DNA of 64,000 nucleotides from JACKJK01 sp046159835. Its GTDB lineage: Bacteria; Pseudomonadota; Alphaproteobacteria; Rhizobiales; Tepidamorphaceae. Positions within the stretch are counted from its first letter, which is position 1, and each line of letters begins with the position of its first letter. Of this stretch, positions 17,558 through 29,141 are shown piece by piece. The stretch is taken from NCBI RefSeq assembly GCF_046159835.1, contig NZ_JBJXCY010000001.1:558001-622000 (forward strand). The letters run 5' to 3'. Position numbers and translations under genes: made by a program. Under the pieces are notes generated by a model, which saw nothing but the letters and a program-made list of their open reading frames with translations, was not told the DNA's origin and searched no databases.

Positions 17558-17588
17558 GCGCTCGCTGCAATTGCAGGGGAGGGTTGCG

Positions 17589-18431
17589 ATGAGACAAGCT
17601 TCGCACGTCTTTCAGGGGCCGTTTGGCCGCGTTGCGCATCTGCACATGCACCGCGGACTGGTGTCCCATGCCCATCCCCATTGCCACATCCTCATCAAGA
17701 CAGGAGGCGCCGACAGCGCCTTCCGTGTTGGTGACCGGTTGTGCCCGCTCACCGACGACACGATGGTGCTGGTTAATGCCTGGCAGCCCCATGCCTACAC
17801 GCCTCAAGCCTGCGCGGCTCCGACCTCGATCCTCGCGCTTTACATGGACCCGCAATGGCTGCGCGACATGGGCTGGGTGGATGGCGCAAGCGGCGGGCCG
17901 GATTTCTTCCCACACCCGCTCGCGCGGGCCGGCCGCGCGGTCCAGTCGGACGCAAGGGCGCTCGCCTGCTCGCTCAGCACGGATGATCCGTCAGCGATTG
18001 GCGACAGGCTGGACTGCCTGCACCAGCTGGTGTGCGACGTGGTGACCGGTCATGGGCGAACGGGGCGTGGCGCACAGTCCGGCTGCAACGATTTTCGCGT
18101 CCGCAAGGCGCTCGACCGGCTGAAATGCAGCATCGGCAGCACCTTCACGATGGAGGAGATCGCACGCGAATCCGGCCTGTCGCGTGCGCAGCTCTTTCGC
18201 GGCTTCCAGAACACCATCGGCATTTCGCCGATGCTCTATTTCAATGCCCTGCGGATTGAACGCGCGGTGCGTTATCTCGCCGAGGACGACGGAAATGTCA
18301 GCGACATCGCCGAGAAGCTCGGCTTCAGCATGCAGGCGCATTTCACCCGCTTCTTCCGGGGCAATATCGGCATGACGCCGACCCAGTATCGCAACGCGGT
18401 GCGGCTCTACCAGAACGAGCCGGTTCACTAG
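17589..18431 (+). CDS. AraC-family transcriptional regulator
   Basis: 280 aa. An N-terminal cupin-type sensor (LHMHRGLVSHAHPHCHILIK, with several histidines) is followed by a C-terminal double helix-turn-helix: FTMEEIARESGLSRAQLFRG and VSDIAEKLGFSMQAHFTRFF followed by GMTPTQYR. The start at 17589 is supported by CAGGGGAGG upstream; it lies 31 bp behind the hmfE-like gene on the same strand. It converges on the UbiD gene. Likely a substrate-responsive activator of this island. Confidence 0.9.
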   Translation: MRQASHVFQGPFGRVAHLHMHRGLVSHAHPHCHILIKTGGADSAFRVGDRLCPLTDDTMVLVNAWQPHAYTPQACAAPTSILALYMDPQWLRDMGWVDGASGGPDFFPHPLARAGRAVQSDARALACSLSTDDPSAIGDRLDCLHQLVCDVVTGHGRTGRGAQSGCNDFRVRKALDRLKCSIGSTFTMEEIARESGLSRAQLFRGFQNTIGISPMLYFNALRIERAVRYLAEDDGNVSDIAEKLGFSMQAHFTRFFRGNIGMTPTQYRNAVRLYQNEPVH

Positions 18432-18443
18432 AGACCGGAAGCC

Positions 18444-19832
18444 TCAGTCGCCCAGCATCTGTGTCACGAGGCTCGCGCTGTCAGGATGCGCCAGAGCGTC
18501 GAGGTCGACCTCGTCTTCGCCGGGCACGCGGATGCGCTTGAAGGTGAACTCGTCGGCCTCCAGCGGAATTGTCGCGTCCAACCCCATCTTGGCGCTAACG
18601 CCCTTGTCGGTCGAAGGATCGAGCTTGGAGCCCTGCGCGCCGGACACGACGACGAGGTCACGGTCGGCCTGGAAGCGCGTCGAAACGGCCCACTTCACGT
18701 CGTTGGGATTGTGGATGTCGACGTCGGTATCCACCACCGTGACGTGCTTGATGTCGTAGTGCGCGCCGAACGCGCCGAGGATGACGTTCTTGGCTTCGCC
18801 CTCGCTGCGCTTTTCAATCTTCACGACGAGATCGTACCGGCAAACACCGCCCTGCGTCAGGTGGACGTCGCGCACGTTCGGAAAGCTGCGCTTCAGCAGC
18901 GACAGGACGGTCGCCTCGCGCGGCACCGCGCCGAGCAACAGGTGTTCCATGCCGCCGCCCAGAATGGTGTGGAAGATCGGGTTGCGGCGATGGGTGACGA
19001 CATCGACCTCGATGACATGCTGGTTCGACCGTGCGCCGTAATATTGCGGGAACTCGCCAAACGGCCCTTCCGGTTCGAACGTCTTGGGCAGCAACCGGCC
19101 TTCCAGCACGATCTCGGAATTGGCGGGAACGCGCACCTCGTTGCTGCGGCACTTCACGACGTCGAGCGACCTGCCGTGCAACGCACCGGCAATCTCCAGT
19201 TCGTCCTGTCCCAGCGGCGCGATGGCCTGCGAAGAGAGCAGCGTCAGCGGATCGATGCCGATGACCAGCGCCACGTCGAGCGCATCGCCGGCTTCTTCAG
19301 CCACGCGGTGGAATGCCAGCGTGTGACGTGGCAGCAGCAGCAGGCCGATGCGGTTCGGGCCGGACACCTGGCAGCGGTGAATGGCGACGTTCTGCTCGCC
19401 GGTGCGCGGGTTGCGCGAGATCAGCAGGGCGGCGGTGATGTAGGGGCCGCTGTCGAGTTCGTTGTGGGTCGGCACGGGCAGTAGCCGGTTGATGTCGACT
19501 TCCTCGTGCACGACTTCCTGCGCCGGTGCCTCGCTCACCTCGTTGCAGGCAATCGGGTTCTCGGCGGCTGTGCGGTAGCGTTCCAGCAGGTCGGATTCAG
19601 AGACACCAAGCGCTTCGGCAAACCAGCTTCGATGGCACAGCAGATTGGCCATGACGGGAATGTCGTGTCCGTCCGGCGAAGGGCAAAGAACAGCGGAATC
19701 GTGTTGCAGCCGCTTGGCGATGGCTGCGACCTCGTGCTTCAGCTTGACCCCCGGCTTGGTGATCGTCAGCCGATCCGTTTCGGCCAGGTGGCGCAGCCAT
19801 GGCCGCAGGTCGTGGAAGGGGGCTGTGGACAT
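18444..19832 (-). CDS. hmfF: UbiD-family prenylated-FMN decarboxylase (HmfF-like candidate)
   Basis: 462 aa. The UbiD catalytic triad is visible: Arg in NVAIHRCQVSGPNRIGLLLL and the Glu pair in EPEGPFGEFPQYYG, with the E-x4-E spacing of Fdc/UbiD enzymes. FHTILGGGMEHLLLGAVPRE and KWAVSTRFQADRDLV are further family blocks. The start at 19832 (MSTAPFHDLRPWLRHLAETD) has GAGAGG upstream and fits the family N-terminus. It is divergent from the TRAP operon across 210 bp. A UbiX gene, needed to make its cofactor, ends the same island. In furan degradation such an enzyme decarboxylates 2,5-furandicarboxylate to 2-furoate. Confidence 0.85.
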   Translation of the reverse strand: MSTAPFHDLRPWLRHLAETDRLTITKPGVKLKHEVAAIAKRLQHDSAVLCPSPDGHDIPVMANLLCHRSWFAEALGVSESDLLERYRTAAENPIACNEVSEAPAQEVVHEEVDINRLLPVPTHNELDSGPYITAALLISRNPRTGEQNVAIHRCQVSGPNRIGLLLLPRHTLAFHRVAEEAGDALDVALVIGIDPLTLLSSQAIAPLGQDELEIAGALHGRSLDVVKCRSNEVRVPANSEIVLEGRLLPKTFEPEGPFGEFPQYYGARSNQHVIEVDVVTHRRNPIFHTILGGGMEHLLLGAVPREATVLSLLKRSFPNVRDVHLTQGGVCRYDLVVKIEKRSEGEAKNVILGAFGAHYDIKHVTVVDTDVDIHNPNDVKWAVSTRFQADRDLVVVSGAQGSKLDPSTDKGVSAKMGLDATIPLEADEFTFKRIRVPGEDEVDLDALAHPDSASLVTQMLGD

Positions 19833-20042
19833 GCTGGCCTCTCGGTTGCCGGCGTCGAAGACGCCCGATCCGTTCGGTTTACCCAAGGCCCCGGTGCCTG
19901 ACCACAAAGCGGGCATTCGCACCGTTGGTTTTTGAGACTTGAAGGCAAATCCCGGCGGCCCGAACCCGGTTCTCGCCTCGCGCAGGCTCTATAGTCGGTT
20001 CCTCTGCATGTCTCGCGAAATGAACAAGAACTGGAGGAATAC
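19833..20042. promoter_or_regulatory. Divergent promoter region between ubiD-like gene and TRAP operon
   Basis: This 210-bp gap separates two diverging units and must carry both promoters. For the plus strand, TATAGT at 19990-19995 is a good -10 candidate, but the -35 region is weak, suggesting an activator. A strong ribosome binding site, TGGAGGAA, precedes 20043. I see no convincing operator palindrome. Confidence 0.4.
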
Positions 20043-21041
20043 ATGCGCAATCTGATCAAGTACCTGGCGTCGTGCGCCGCCGGCGCAGGCCTGATGATGG
20101 CAAGTGCCGCGCAGGCCGACGAACCGGTGAACTGGACGCTCGGCTCGTTCATTCAGGGCTCGAGTTGGTACGTCTACGGCGTCAACATCGGCGAGGTTCT
20201 TCGCGAAGCGCTTCCCGAAGGCTCGACCGTGGACACGCCCCCGATCGCGGGCGGCACGGGCAACCCGCTGCTCGTCTCGACCGGTAAGGCCAATCTGGCG
20301 CTCGGCATCGCGACGGTGAACACCTGGGCCACCGAGGGCAAGCACGCCTATGAAGAGCCGCTGACCGGCCTGCGCGCCCTGCTCGGCGGTCTCGATCAGT
20401 ACTACCTCCTTCCCGTCGCCGATGGCGAAAACCCGGCGGACCTGAAGGCGATGCTCGAAGCCAAGCCGAAGGCACGCGTCGTGCTGCTTCGCAAGGGCAG
20501 CCTCGGCTCGCTCGGTGGCCAGCAGATGCTGGGTCTTGTCGGTGCCGGTGAAGACGAACTGGCCGCTGCCGGTGGCTCCTACGAATTCGGCTCCTTCGAC
20601 ATGGTCAAGAGCCGCTTTGCCAGCGACACCGCCGACGTCTTCATCCAGGTTGTCACGGTCGGCCACCCGGCCATTACCGAGATGGGCCAGACCCAGAAGA
20701 TGACCTACCTGCAGCCGTCGCAGGAAACGCTCGACGAGATGACCTCGACCTATGGCTGGAGCCAGGCAACCCTGCCCGCCGGGACGTTCCCCGGACAGGA
20801 CAAGGAGCTGAAGCTTCCCGGTTCGACCACCATGCTCTTCACCAGCGAGGACATGTCGGAAGATCACGCGTATCTCGTCGTCAAGACGATCTGCGAGAAC
20901 ACCGCCAAGCTTCAGGCAGCCCACAACGCGCTGAAGAACTTCGACTGCGAGGCGGGTGAAGTCTGGCGTGAGGAAGTCAACGGCATCGCGCTCCACGAGG
21001 GCGCGAAAAAGTACTTCAAGGAACGTGGCTGGATCGAGTAA
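20043..21041 (+). CDS. TAXI-family TRAP transporter solute-binding protein
   Basis: 332-aa periplasmic receptor. Signal peptide MRNLIKYLASCAAGAGLMMA ending SAAQA, cleaved near residue 25. The mature protein starts DEPVNWTLGSFIQGSSWYVY and then has GSTVDTPPIAGGTGNPLLVS, the TAXI (TRAP-associated extracytoplasmic immunogenic) ligand-binding pattern. The matching fused permease follows 14 bp downstream. The location between UbiD and UbiX genes suggests the ligand is the aromatic or furan acid that UbiD decarboxylates. Confidence 0.92.
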   Translation: MRNLIKYLASCAAGAGLMMASAAQADEPVNWTLGSFIQGSSWYVYGVNIGEVLREALPEGSTVDTPPIAGGTGNPLLVSTGKANLALGIATVNTWATEGKHAYEEPLTGLRALLGGLDQYYLLPVADGENPADLKAMLEAKPKARVVLLRKGSLGSLGGQQMLGLVGAGEDELAAAGGSYEFGSFDMVKSRFASDTADVFIQVVTVGHPAITEMGQTQKMTYLQPSQETLDEMTSTYGWSQATLPAGTFPGQDKELKLPGSTTMLFTSEDMSEDHAYLVVKTICENTAKLQAAHNALKNFDCEAGEVWREEVNGIALHEGAKKYFKERGWIE

Positions 21042-21055
21042 GGCTCCAGTCCAAC

Positions 21056-22978
21056 ATGAGTGAAGCCGTGGAACCCTTGCAGTCCGCGCCGAAAAGCGTT
21101 CGGGAACGGTGGGTTGATCTCGCCGTTCCCGTCGCGATTCTGGCCATCGCCTGGAGCCTTCTCCAGGTTGCCTTCTCGCTGTACCCGTCCATTGACACGA
21201 TGACCCAGCGCGCCACGCACGTGGTGTTCGCGATTTCCGTCGGCCTTGCGGGCCTTGCGGCGCGCGAGCAGGGCATCCGCAAATGGGTTGACTACCTGCT
21301 CTGTGTGGTTGCGCTGGCGCCCGGCATCTTCATCGCGTTCAACGCCGACTTCCTGATGCAGGACCGCATCGTTGGCCTCGATGACGTGCGCCCGCAGGAC
21401 TATGCCTTCGGCCTGCTGCTGCTGGCGCTGCTGTTCTATGCCGCCTACCGCCTTCTGGGCGTGGGTCTCGCCGTCTTTGCGGCCATCTTCGTCGTCTATT
21501 TCTTCGCCGGCCCCTACCTGCCCGGCGACCTTGCCCATCGCTACACCGGCATCGAGCGTTTTATCGACGCGCAGTTCCTCTCGCTCAACGGCATCTTCGG
21601 CGTGCCGGTCGGCGTTTCGGTCACGACCGTCTTCTATTTCATCCTCTTTGCCGCGATCTATGACGTGTTCGGCGGAGGCCGCATGATCATCGACCTGGCG
21701 CTGGCGCTGACCGGCCGTCGTGTTGGCGGTCCGGCCAAGTCCGCCGTGCTCGCCTCCGGCCTGCTTGGCAGCGTGTCGGGCAGCGCGGTCGCCAATGTCA
21801 TGAGCACCGGCATCTTCACAATCCCGCTCATGCGCCAGAGCGGCTACAACGCGCGGTTCGCAGGCGGTGTCGAGGCAGCGGCCTCCACCGGTGCGCAGCT
21901 CGTGCCGCCGGTCATGGGGGCTGCGGCCTTCATCATGGCCGACTTCCTGCGCATCCCGTACCAGACCATCGTGTTCGCAGCGATTGCGCCTGCCATCGCC
22001 TACTACTTCGCGCTGCTGCTGATGGTGGACCTTGAAGCACGCCGACGCGGTGTCTCCGTCGACAACATCGCGCAGGTCCCCGTCCGCCAGGTGTTGCTGG
22101 AGCGCGGCCATCTCTTGCTGCCGCTCGGCTGGCTGGCGTTTCGCATCGTCGGCGGATTCCCGGTCGAGATCGCAGCCATCGAGGCATCCGCCGGAACCAT
22201 CGTGCTGGGCATGCTGCGCGGCGTCACCCGGCAACCAATCGTCGCGCTTTTCGAGGCACTCGCCGTCACCGCGCAACGCGCCGTCACCGTGGCACTGCCC
22301 TGCGCGCTGGCCGGTGTCGTCGTCGCCGTGATTTCCTTCACGGGACTGGGTACGAAGTTCACCAGCCTGATGATCGCGATCTCCGGCGGCAGCGTGCCGA
22401 TCCTGCTGGTTCTCACCATGCTGGCGAGCCTTGTGCTTGGCGCCGGGATGCCCACCACCTCGGCCTACATCATGGCCGCCGTGCTGCTTGTCCCGAGCCT
22501 CTCGGCCCTGAATGTGGAGCCGCTGGTCGCGCACTTCTTCGTGTTCTACTTCGCCATCCTCTCCATGGTGACGCCGCCCGTTGCGCTTGCGGCCTACGCG
22601 GCCGCGGCGATCACCGGAGAGTCGGCCTCCGAAACCGGCTGGCGGGCCTTCGCGCTGTCGCTGCCCGGGTTCATCATTCCCTTCGTCGCCATCGTGCATC
22701 CGGGCATCCTGCTGCTCGGCACACCGCTCGACACGGTGACGGGCATGGTCAACATCTGCGCCGGGCTGTTCGGTGTCGCGGTCGCCGTCATCGGCTGGCT
22801 GTTGCGCCCGCTCGGCAAGCTGGAGCGTCTCGGCTTCGCGGCCATCGGCATCTTCAACGTGCTGCCGGGCTTGTGGGTCACCATCGCGGGAATGGCTGTG
22901 CTGGTGCTCGCCATCGCGGCCGTGTGGGCAACACGCGGCAACACCGAGCCGGCGCGCGAAGCAGGCGCGGGCGAGTGA
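21056..22978 (+). CDS. TRAP transporter fused 4TM/12TM permease (DctQM fusion)
   Basis: 640-aa membrane protein with about 16-18 predicted helices. The first 180 residues correspond to the small DctQ-like region and the remainder to the DctM large permease. DctM hallmarks: GRRVGGPAKSAVLASGLLGS, GSAVANVMSTGIFTIPLMRQ, GVEAAASTGAQLVPPVMGAA and LVLGAGMPTTSAYIMAAVLL. Fused permeases are the normal partners of TAXI receptors, and the receptor gene is directly upstream. It probably imports the island's carboxylic acid substrate by cation symport. Confidence 0.94.
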   Translation: MSEAVEPLQSAPKSVRERWVDLAVPVAILAIAWSLLQVAFSLYPSIDTMTQRATHVVFAISVGLAGLAAREQGIRKWVDYLLCVVALAPGIFIAFNADFLMQDRIVGLDDVRPQDYAFGLLLLALLFYAAYRLLGVGLAVFAAIFVVYFFAGPYLPGDLAHRYTGIERFIDAQFLSLNGIFGVPVGVSVTTVFYFILFAAIYDVFGGGRMIIDLALALTGRRVGGPAKSAVLASGLLGSVSGSAVANVMSTGIFTIPLMRQSGYNARFAGGVEAAASTGAQLVPPVMGAAAFIMADFLRIPYQTIVFAAIAPAIAYYFALLLMVDLEARRRGVSVDNIAQVPVRQVLLERGHLLLPLGWLAFRIVGGFPVEIAAIEASAGTIVLGMLRGVTRQPIVALFEALAVTAQRAVTVALPCALAGVVVAVISFTGLGTKFTSLMIAISGGSVPILLVLTMLASLVLGAGMPTTSAYIMAAVLLVPSLSALNVEPLVAHFFVFYFAILSMVTPPVALAAYAAAAITGESASETGWRAFALSLPGFIIPFVAIVHPGILLLGTPLDTVTGMVNICAGLFGVAVAVIGWLLRPLGKLERLGFAAIGIFNVLPGLWVTIAGMAVLVLAIAAVWATRGNTEPAREAGAGE

Positions 22979-22979
22979 G

Positions 22980-23480
22980 ATGAGCGCAGCGGACCTGTGG
23001 CGCTTTTCACTCGACCGCTACGGGCGCGATGGCGTACAGCCGCTCTGTCTCAGGCTGCAGGACGAGCACCGCGCCGACATCAATCTCGTGCTGTTTGCAC
23101 TGTGGACGGGCAGCCAGCAACTGGCCATTTCCGGGCAGCAGGCGGCTGGCGAGATCACGGAAGCGGTCGCTGACTGGCACGCGCAAGCGGTTGTACCGCT
23201 GCGCGGTGTGCGCCGCTCGCTAAAGAACCGGGACTTCCCCGATCCAGAAGCGCGTGACGCCCTGCGCGCCGCAATCCAGAAGAGCGAGATCGAGGCCGAA
23301 CGGCTCGAACAAGTGCTGCTGCAAGCGCTGTTCGATGCGCAGCGCGACCGGCTCTTCACGGCTTCGACGGCCGACCCCGATGCGGTGATGGCAGCGAATG
23401 CGATGCTATTCTGCAAGCCGGACCCTGACGGCAACGACGCTGAAAGCCTCGTCGCCGATCTCGTGACGCGCTGCCGCTAG
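22980..23480 (+). CDS. TIGR02444-family protein of unknown function
   Basis: 166 aa, starting 1 nt after the TRAP permease stop. SAADLWRFSLDRYGRDGVQP and LRLQDEHRADINLVLFALWT match the small conserved TIGR02444 family; PLRGVRRSLK and a helical C-terminus follow. No signal peptide or membrane helix. Its 3' end overlaps the convergent ubiX gene by 4 nt. The function of the family is not known; the tight linkage here suggests a role with the TRAP/UbiD unit, or simply read-through neighbours. Confidence 0.8.
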   Translation: MSAADLWRFSLDRYGRDGVQPLCLRLQDEHRADINLVLFALWTGSQQLAISGQQAAGEITEAVADWHAQAVVPLRGVRRSLKNRDFPDPEARDALRAAIQKSEIEAERLEQVLLQALFDAQRDRLFTASTADPDAVMAANAMLFCKPDPDGNDAESLVADLVTRCR

Positions 23481-24061
23481 GCGTTCGTCCCGCCGTCGTC
23501 CTTCCAACGGTGGACGGTGCCGGTATCCAGCCCGAACTGGTCCATGGCGCGGCCAAGCGTGTGACCGATCATGTCGTCGAGCGATTGCGGGTTGGCATAG
23601 AAGGCCGGGACGGGCGGCGCGATGACCGCCCCCATTTCTGACAGGTTCGCCAGCGTGCGCAGGTGGCCCAGGTGCAGCGGCGATTCCCGCACCATCAGCA
23701 GCAGCTTGCGCTGCTCCTTCAGCACCACGTCGGCGGCGCGCGTCAGCAGCGTCGAGGTGACGCCCGTCGCGATTTCCGATGCGGTGCGTATCGAGCAGGG
23801 CGCGATGATCATGCCGCGCGTGACGAACGACCCGCTGGAGATCGACGCGCCGATGTCCTCCTGTTTGTAGCAGGTGTCGGCCAGCGCCTTGATGTCGGCG
23901 ATCTTCCAGCGCGTCTCGTGGGCGACGGTGATCTCCGCCGAACGCGACATGACGAGATGCGTCTCGATATCCAAGCCTTTGAGGAGTTCGAGAAGCCGGA
24001 TTCCGTAGATCACGCCGGAGGCGCCGGATATGCCCACGATGATGCGGTCGGGTTTCGTCAT
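23477..24061 (-). CDS. ubiX: UbiX-family flavin prenyltransferase
   Basis: 194 aa. IIVGISGASGVIYGIRLLEL is the FMN-binding N-terminus. HLVMSRSAE, APCSIRTASEIATGVTSTLL and KLLLMVRESPLHLGHLRTLA are the classic UbiX blocks, including the RESP loop. It attaches dimethylallyl to FMN to make the cofactor of UbiD-type decarboxylases, and a UbiD gene lies 4 kb away in the same island. In furan-degrading clusters the counterpart is called hmfG. It converges with the TIGR02444 gene. Confidence 0.93.
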   Translation of the reverse strand: MTKPDRIIVGISGASGVIYGIRLLELLKGLDIETHLVMSRSAEITVAHETRWKIADIKALADTCYKQEDIGASISSGSFVTRGMIIAPCSIRTASEIATGVTSTLLTRAADVVLKEQRKLLLMVRESPLHLGHLRTLANLSEMGAVIAPPVPAFYANPQSLDDMIGHTLGRAMDQFGLDTGTVHRWKDDGGTNA

Positions 24062-24159
24062 TCGGACCTCTGGTTGCAGCTCACAATGTCCGCCGCCTGG
24101 AGCCGGTGCACAAGAAACATGACGCGATGCCCGCTATCGCGTGTCGCTATGGACAAGCG

Positions 24160-25086
24160 TCATCGCGCAGCGCCTTCGAGGCTCATGCCGAGGTCATGCA
24201 GCGCGTCGATCATCCGCTCGCGCACTTCGTCCACGAGCAACTGCGCGGCTGTCGTCAGCGGCCGGTTCGGGTGGGTGACGTAGACGAGCCGGCGGGGAAT
24301 GCGCGGTGTGATCTGGCGGGCGGTGAGCTGCCCCTTGGCCAGCATCCGGTGCATGGCGATGGGCGGCAGGATCGTGAAGTATTCGGTCGAGCGCACGAGG
24401 TCCTCGATGGTCTTGATCTCGTCGACCTCGATCTGGGGCGAAAGCGACACCTGCTGGGCAGCGGCTGCCCGGTCGATGATGTGCCGCAGCCCGTGGCGCT
24501 GGGTCGGCATCACGAGGGAGACCTCGCCGAGCGCCTCCAGCGTGACCGGGCCGCGAAACCGTTTCGCGTTCTTCGTCGAACCGATCAGCGCCAGGTCTTC
24601 CGTCACGATGTCGGTCATGTCGCGCTTGTTCACCTGCGGCGCGGCGTTGACGATGACCACGTCGAGTTCGCCGCTGTTGAGCATGTCGGTCAACTCGGTC
24701 GTGTATCCGCCGGTCGCGCGCACGGTGACCTCGGGAAACTTGCGCGAGAAGCTGCGTAGCGTTTCGCCCAGCGCGTTGTGGACCACGGAGGACACGACGC
24801 CGATGGCCACGCTGCCGCTGACGACACCGGACTCGTTCATGATGTTGCGGCGCGCCGTTTCCATGTCCTGGAGGATCGTCGAGAAGTAGCCATAGGCTTC
24901 CTCGCCGGCGCGCGTTGCGACCATGCCCTTGGGCGTGCGCTGGAACAGCTTCCGGCCAAGCTCATCCTCGAGCTTCGACACCTGCTGGCTCAACGCCGGC
25001 TGCACGACGTTCAGTCGCTGCGCCGCCCTGGTGACCGAACCCTGTTCGTAGACGGCGACGAAATACTGGATCTGCCGCAATTCCAT
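24160..25086 (-). CDS. LysR-family transcriptional regulator
   Basis: 308 aa. The start at 25086 gives the textbook LysR N-terminus MELRQIQYFVAVYEQGSVTR followed by LNVVQPALSQQVSKLEDELG; a longer frame upstream lacks family similarity. The effector-binding domain runs from about residue 90 to the end (GVVSGSVAIGVVSSVVHNAL). It lies 98 bp upstream of ubiX in the same direction and is divergent from metH. A regulator of the UbiD/UbiX/TRAP genes is more likely than of metH, but position alone cannot decide. Confidence 0.9.
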   Translation of the reverse strand: MELRQIQYFVAVYEQGSVTRAAQRLNVVQPALSQQVSKLEDELGRKLFQRTPKGMVATRAGEEAYGYFSTILQDMETARRNIMNESGVVSGSVAIGVVSSVVHNALGETLRSFSRKFPEVTVRATGGYTTELTDMLNSGELDVVIVNAAPQVNKRDMTDIVTEDLALIGSTKNAKRFRGPVTLEALGEVSLVMPTQRHGLRHIIDRAAAAQQVSLSPQIEVDEIKTIEDLVRSTEYFTILPPIAMHRMLAKGQLTARQITPRIPRRLVYVTHPNRPLTTAAQLLVDEVRERMIDALHDLGMSLEGAAR

Positions 25087-25222
25087 GACCGGCCTCCCTT
25101 GGATGAAGCCATAACGGATCGCAATAGGTTTGAGCAAGTGGGGAAGCGCCGCGCAATGCCTAAGCGGATACGGCACGTGCCGGAAGGCAAGAGGCGACGG
25201 GAAGCCAGCTTCTCGCATAAGG

Positions 25223-25242
25223 ATATAAACATTTCTTTATAT
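25223..25242. promoter_or_regulatory. metH operator: Inverted repeat upstream of split metH (possible SahR-type operator)
   Basis: ATATAAACATTTCTTTATAT: perfect 7-bp arms ATATAAA/TTTATAT with a 6-nt spacer, 105 bp ahead of the metH start, in an AT-rich pocket of otherwise GC-rich DNA. ArsR-family SahR regulators of methionine-cycle genes in Proteobacteria use AT-rich palindromes of this general form, so SahR is the leading guess. It could instead serve the divergent LysR gene. Confidence 0.5.
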
Positions 25243-25346
25243 AGATGTTGACATGACGCGCGGCGGTGCGATTTGGTGCCGTACCGATCGTACATTCAGC
25301 AAGATCAACGGGACGCCCGGCCGGATGCGGACGTGGCGAAAGGCAC

Positions 25347-26403
25347 ATGCAGCAACGAAACCTGCCCAAAAGCCCCGCCTTCGAGGCGCTGGGCAAGGCA
25401 GCCGCCGAGCGGATACTGGTCCTCGACGGCGCGATGGGCACGCAGATCCAGAACCTCGCGCTCGACGAGGAGGCGTTCCAGGGCAAGGGCGGGCGCGAAT
25501 GCGAGCACAAGTCCGACTTGCCCCAGAAGGGCAACAACGACCTGCTGATCCTGACGCAGCCCGACGCGGTTGAGGAAATCCACTACAACTACGCCATCGC
25601 CGGGTCCGACATCGTGGAGACGAACACGTTCTCCTCCACCGTCATCGCGCAGGCCGACTACGGGCTGGAAGCCGCCGTGCACGACCTCAACGTGGAAGGC
25701 GCGCGCGTCGCCCGCCGTGCCATGGACCGGGCCACGAAGGAAGATGGCCGGCAGCGCTGGGTCGCGGGCGCCGTCGGGCCGACGAACCGCACCGCCTCCA
25801 TCAGCCCCGACGTCAACGATCCGGGCTACCGCGCCGTGACCTTCGACCAGTTGCGCGAGGCCTATGGCCAGCAGGTGCGCGGTCTGATCGAGGGCGGGTC
25901 CGACCTGATCCTGATCGAGACCATCTTCGATACCCTGAACGCAAAAGCTGCGCTGTTTGCCTGTTTCGAAGCCTTCGAGAACGCCGGCCAGCGCCTTCCC
26001 ATCATGATTTCCGGCACCATCACGGATGCCTCGGGCCGCACGCTGTCGGGCCAGACGCCGACCGCCTTCTGGTACTCGGTGCGCCATGCGCGCCCCTTCA
26101 CCATCGGGCTGAACTGCGCGCTGGGGGCGAGCGCCATGCGCCCGCATCTGGCCGAACTCGCCAGCGTCGCAGATACGCTCGTCTGCGCCTATCCCAATGC
26201 CGGGCTGCCCAATGCCTTCGGCGCCTATGACGAGGGGCCGGAAGAAACGGCGAAGCAGGTGGAGACCTTTGCGCGCGAAGGGCTGGTCAATGTCGTTGGC
26301 GGCTGCTGCGGCACCACGCCGGAACACATCCGCGCCATTGCCGAACATGTCGAGGGCCACGCACCGCGCCGCATATCGGCGGGCGAGGAACGGGAGGCGG
26401 CCA

Positions 26404-26411
<8 letters not shown>
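25347..26411 (+). CDS. metH: Methionine synthase, homocysteine-binding (N-terminal) part of split MetH
   Basis: 354 aa, equivalent to module 1 of cobalamin-dependent methionine synthase. VLDGAMGTQIQNLALDEEAF (about 23-42), SDIVETNTFSS, the first zinc cysteine region (FTIGLNCALGAS) and NVVGGCCGTTPEHIRAIAEH (about 315-334), which supplies the Cys pair, are all present. It binds homocysteine through Zn. The gene ends eight bases into the second metH gene; together the products add to about 1,259 residues, close to one-chain MetH. The start at 25347 is chosen from the conserved N-terminus; upstream AAAGG is a modest ribosome site. Confidence 0.94.
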
Positions 26412-29121
<2,710 letters not shown>

Positions 29122-29141
29122 GTTTCACGTCGACGTCTGAA

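Noticed and set aside
20912..22699. 595-aa minus-strand frame within the TRAP permease
   Set aside because: The product is a Gly/Arg/Asp/His-rich low-complexity chain, the antisense shadow of a hydrophobic membrane protein.
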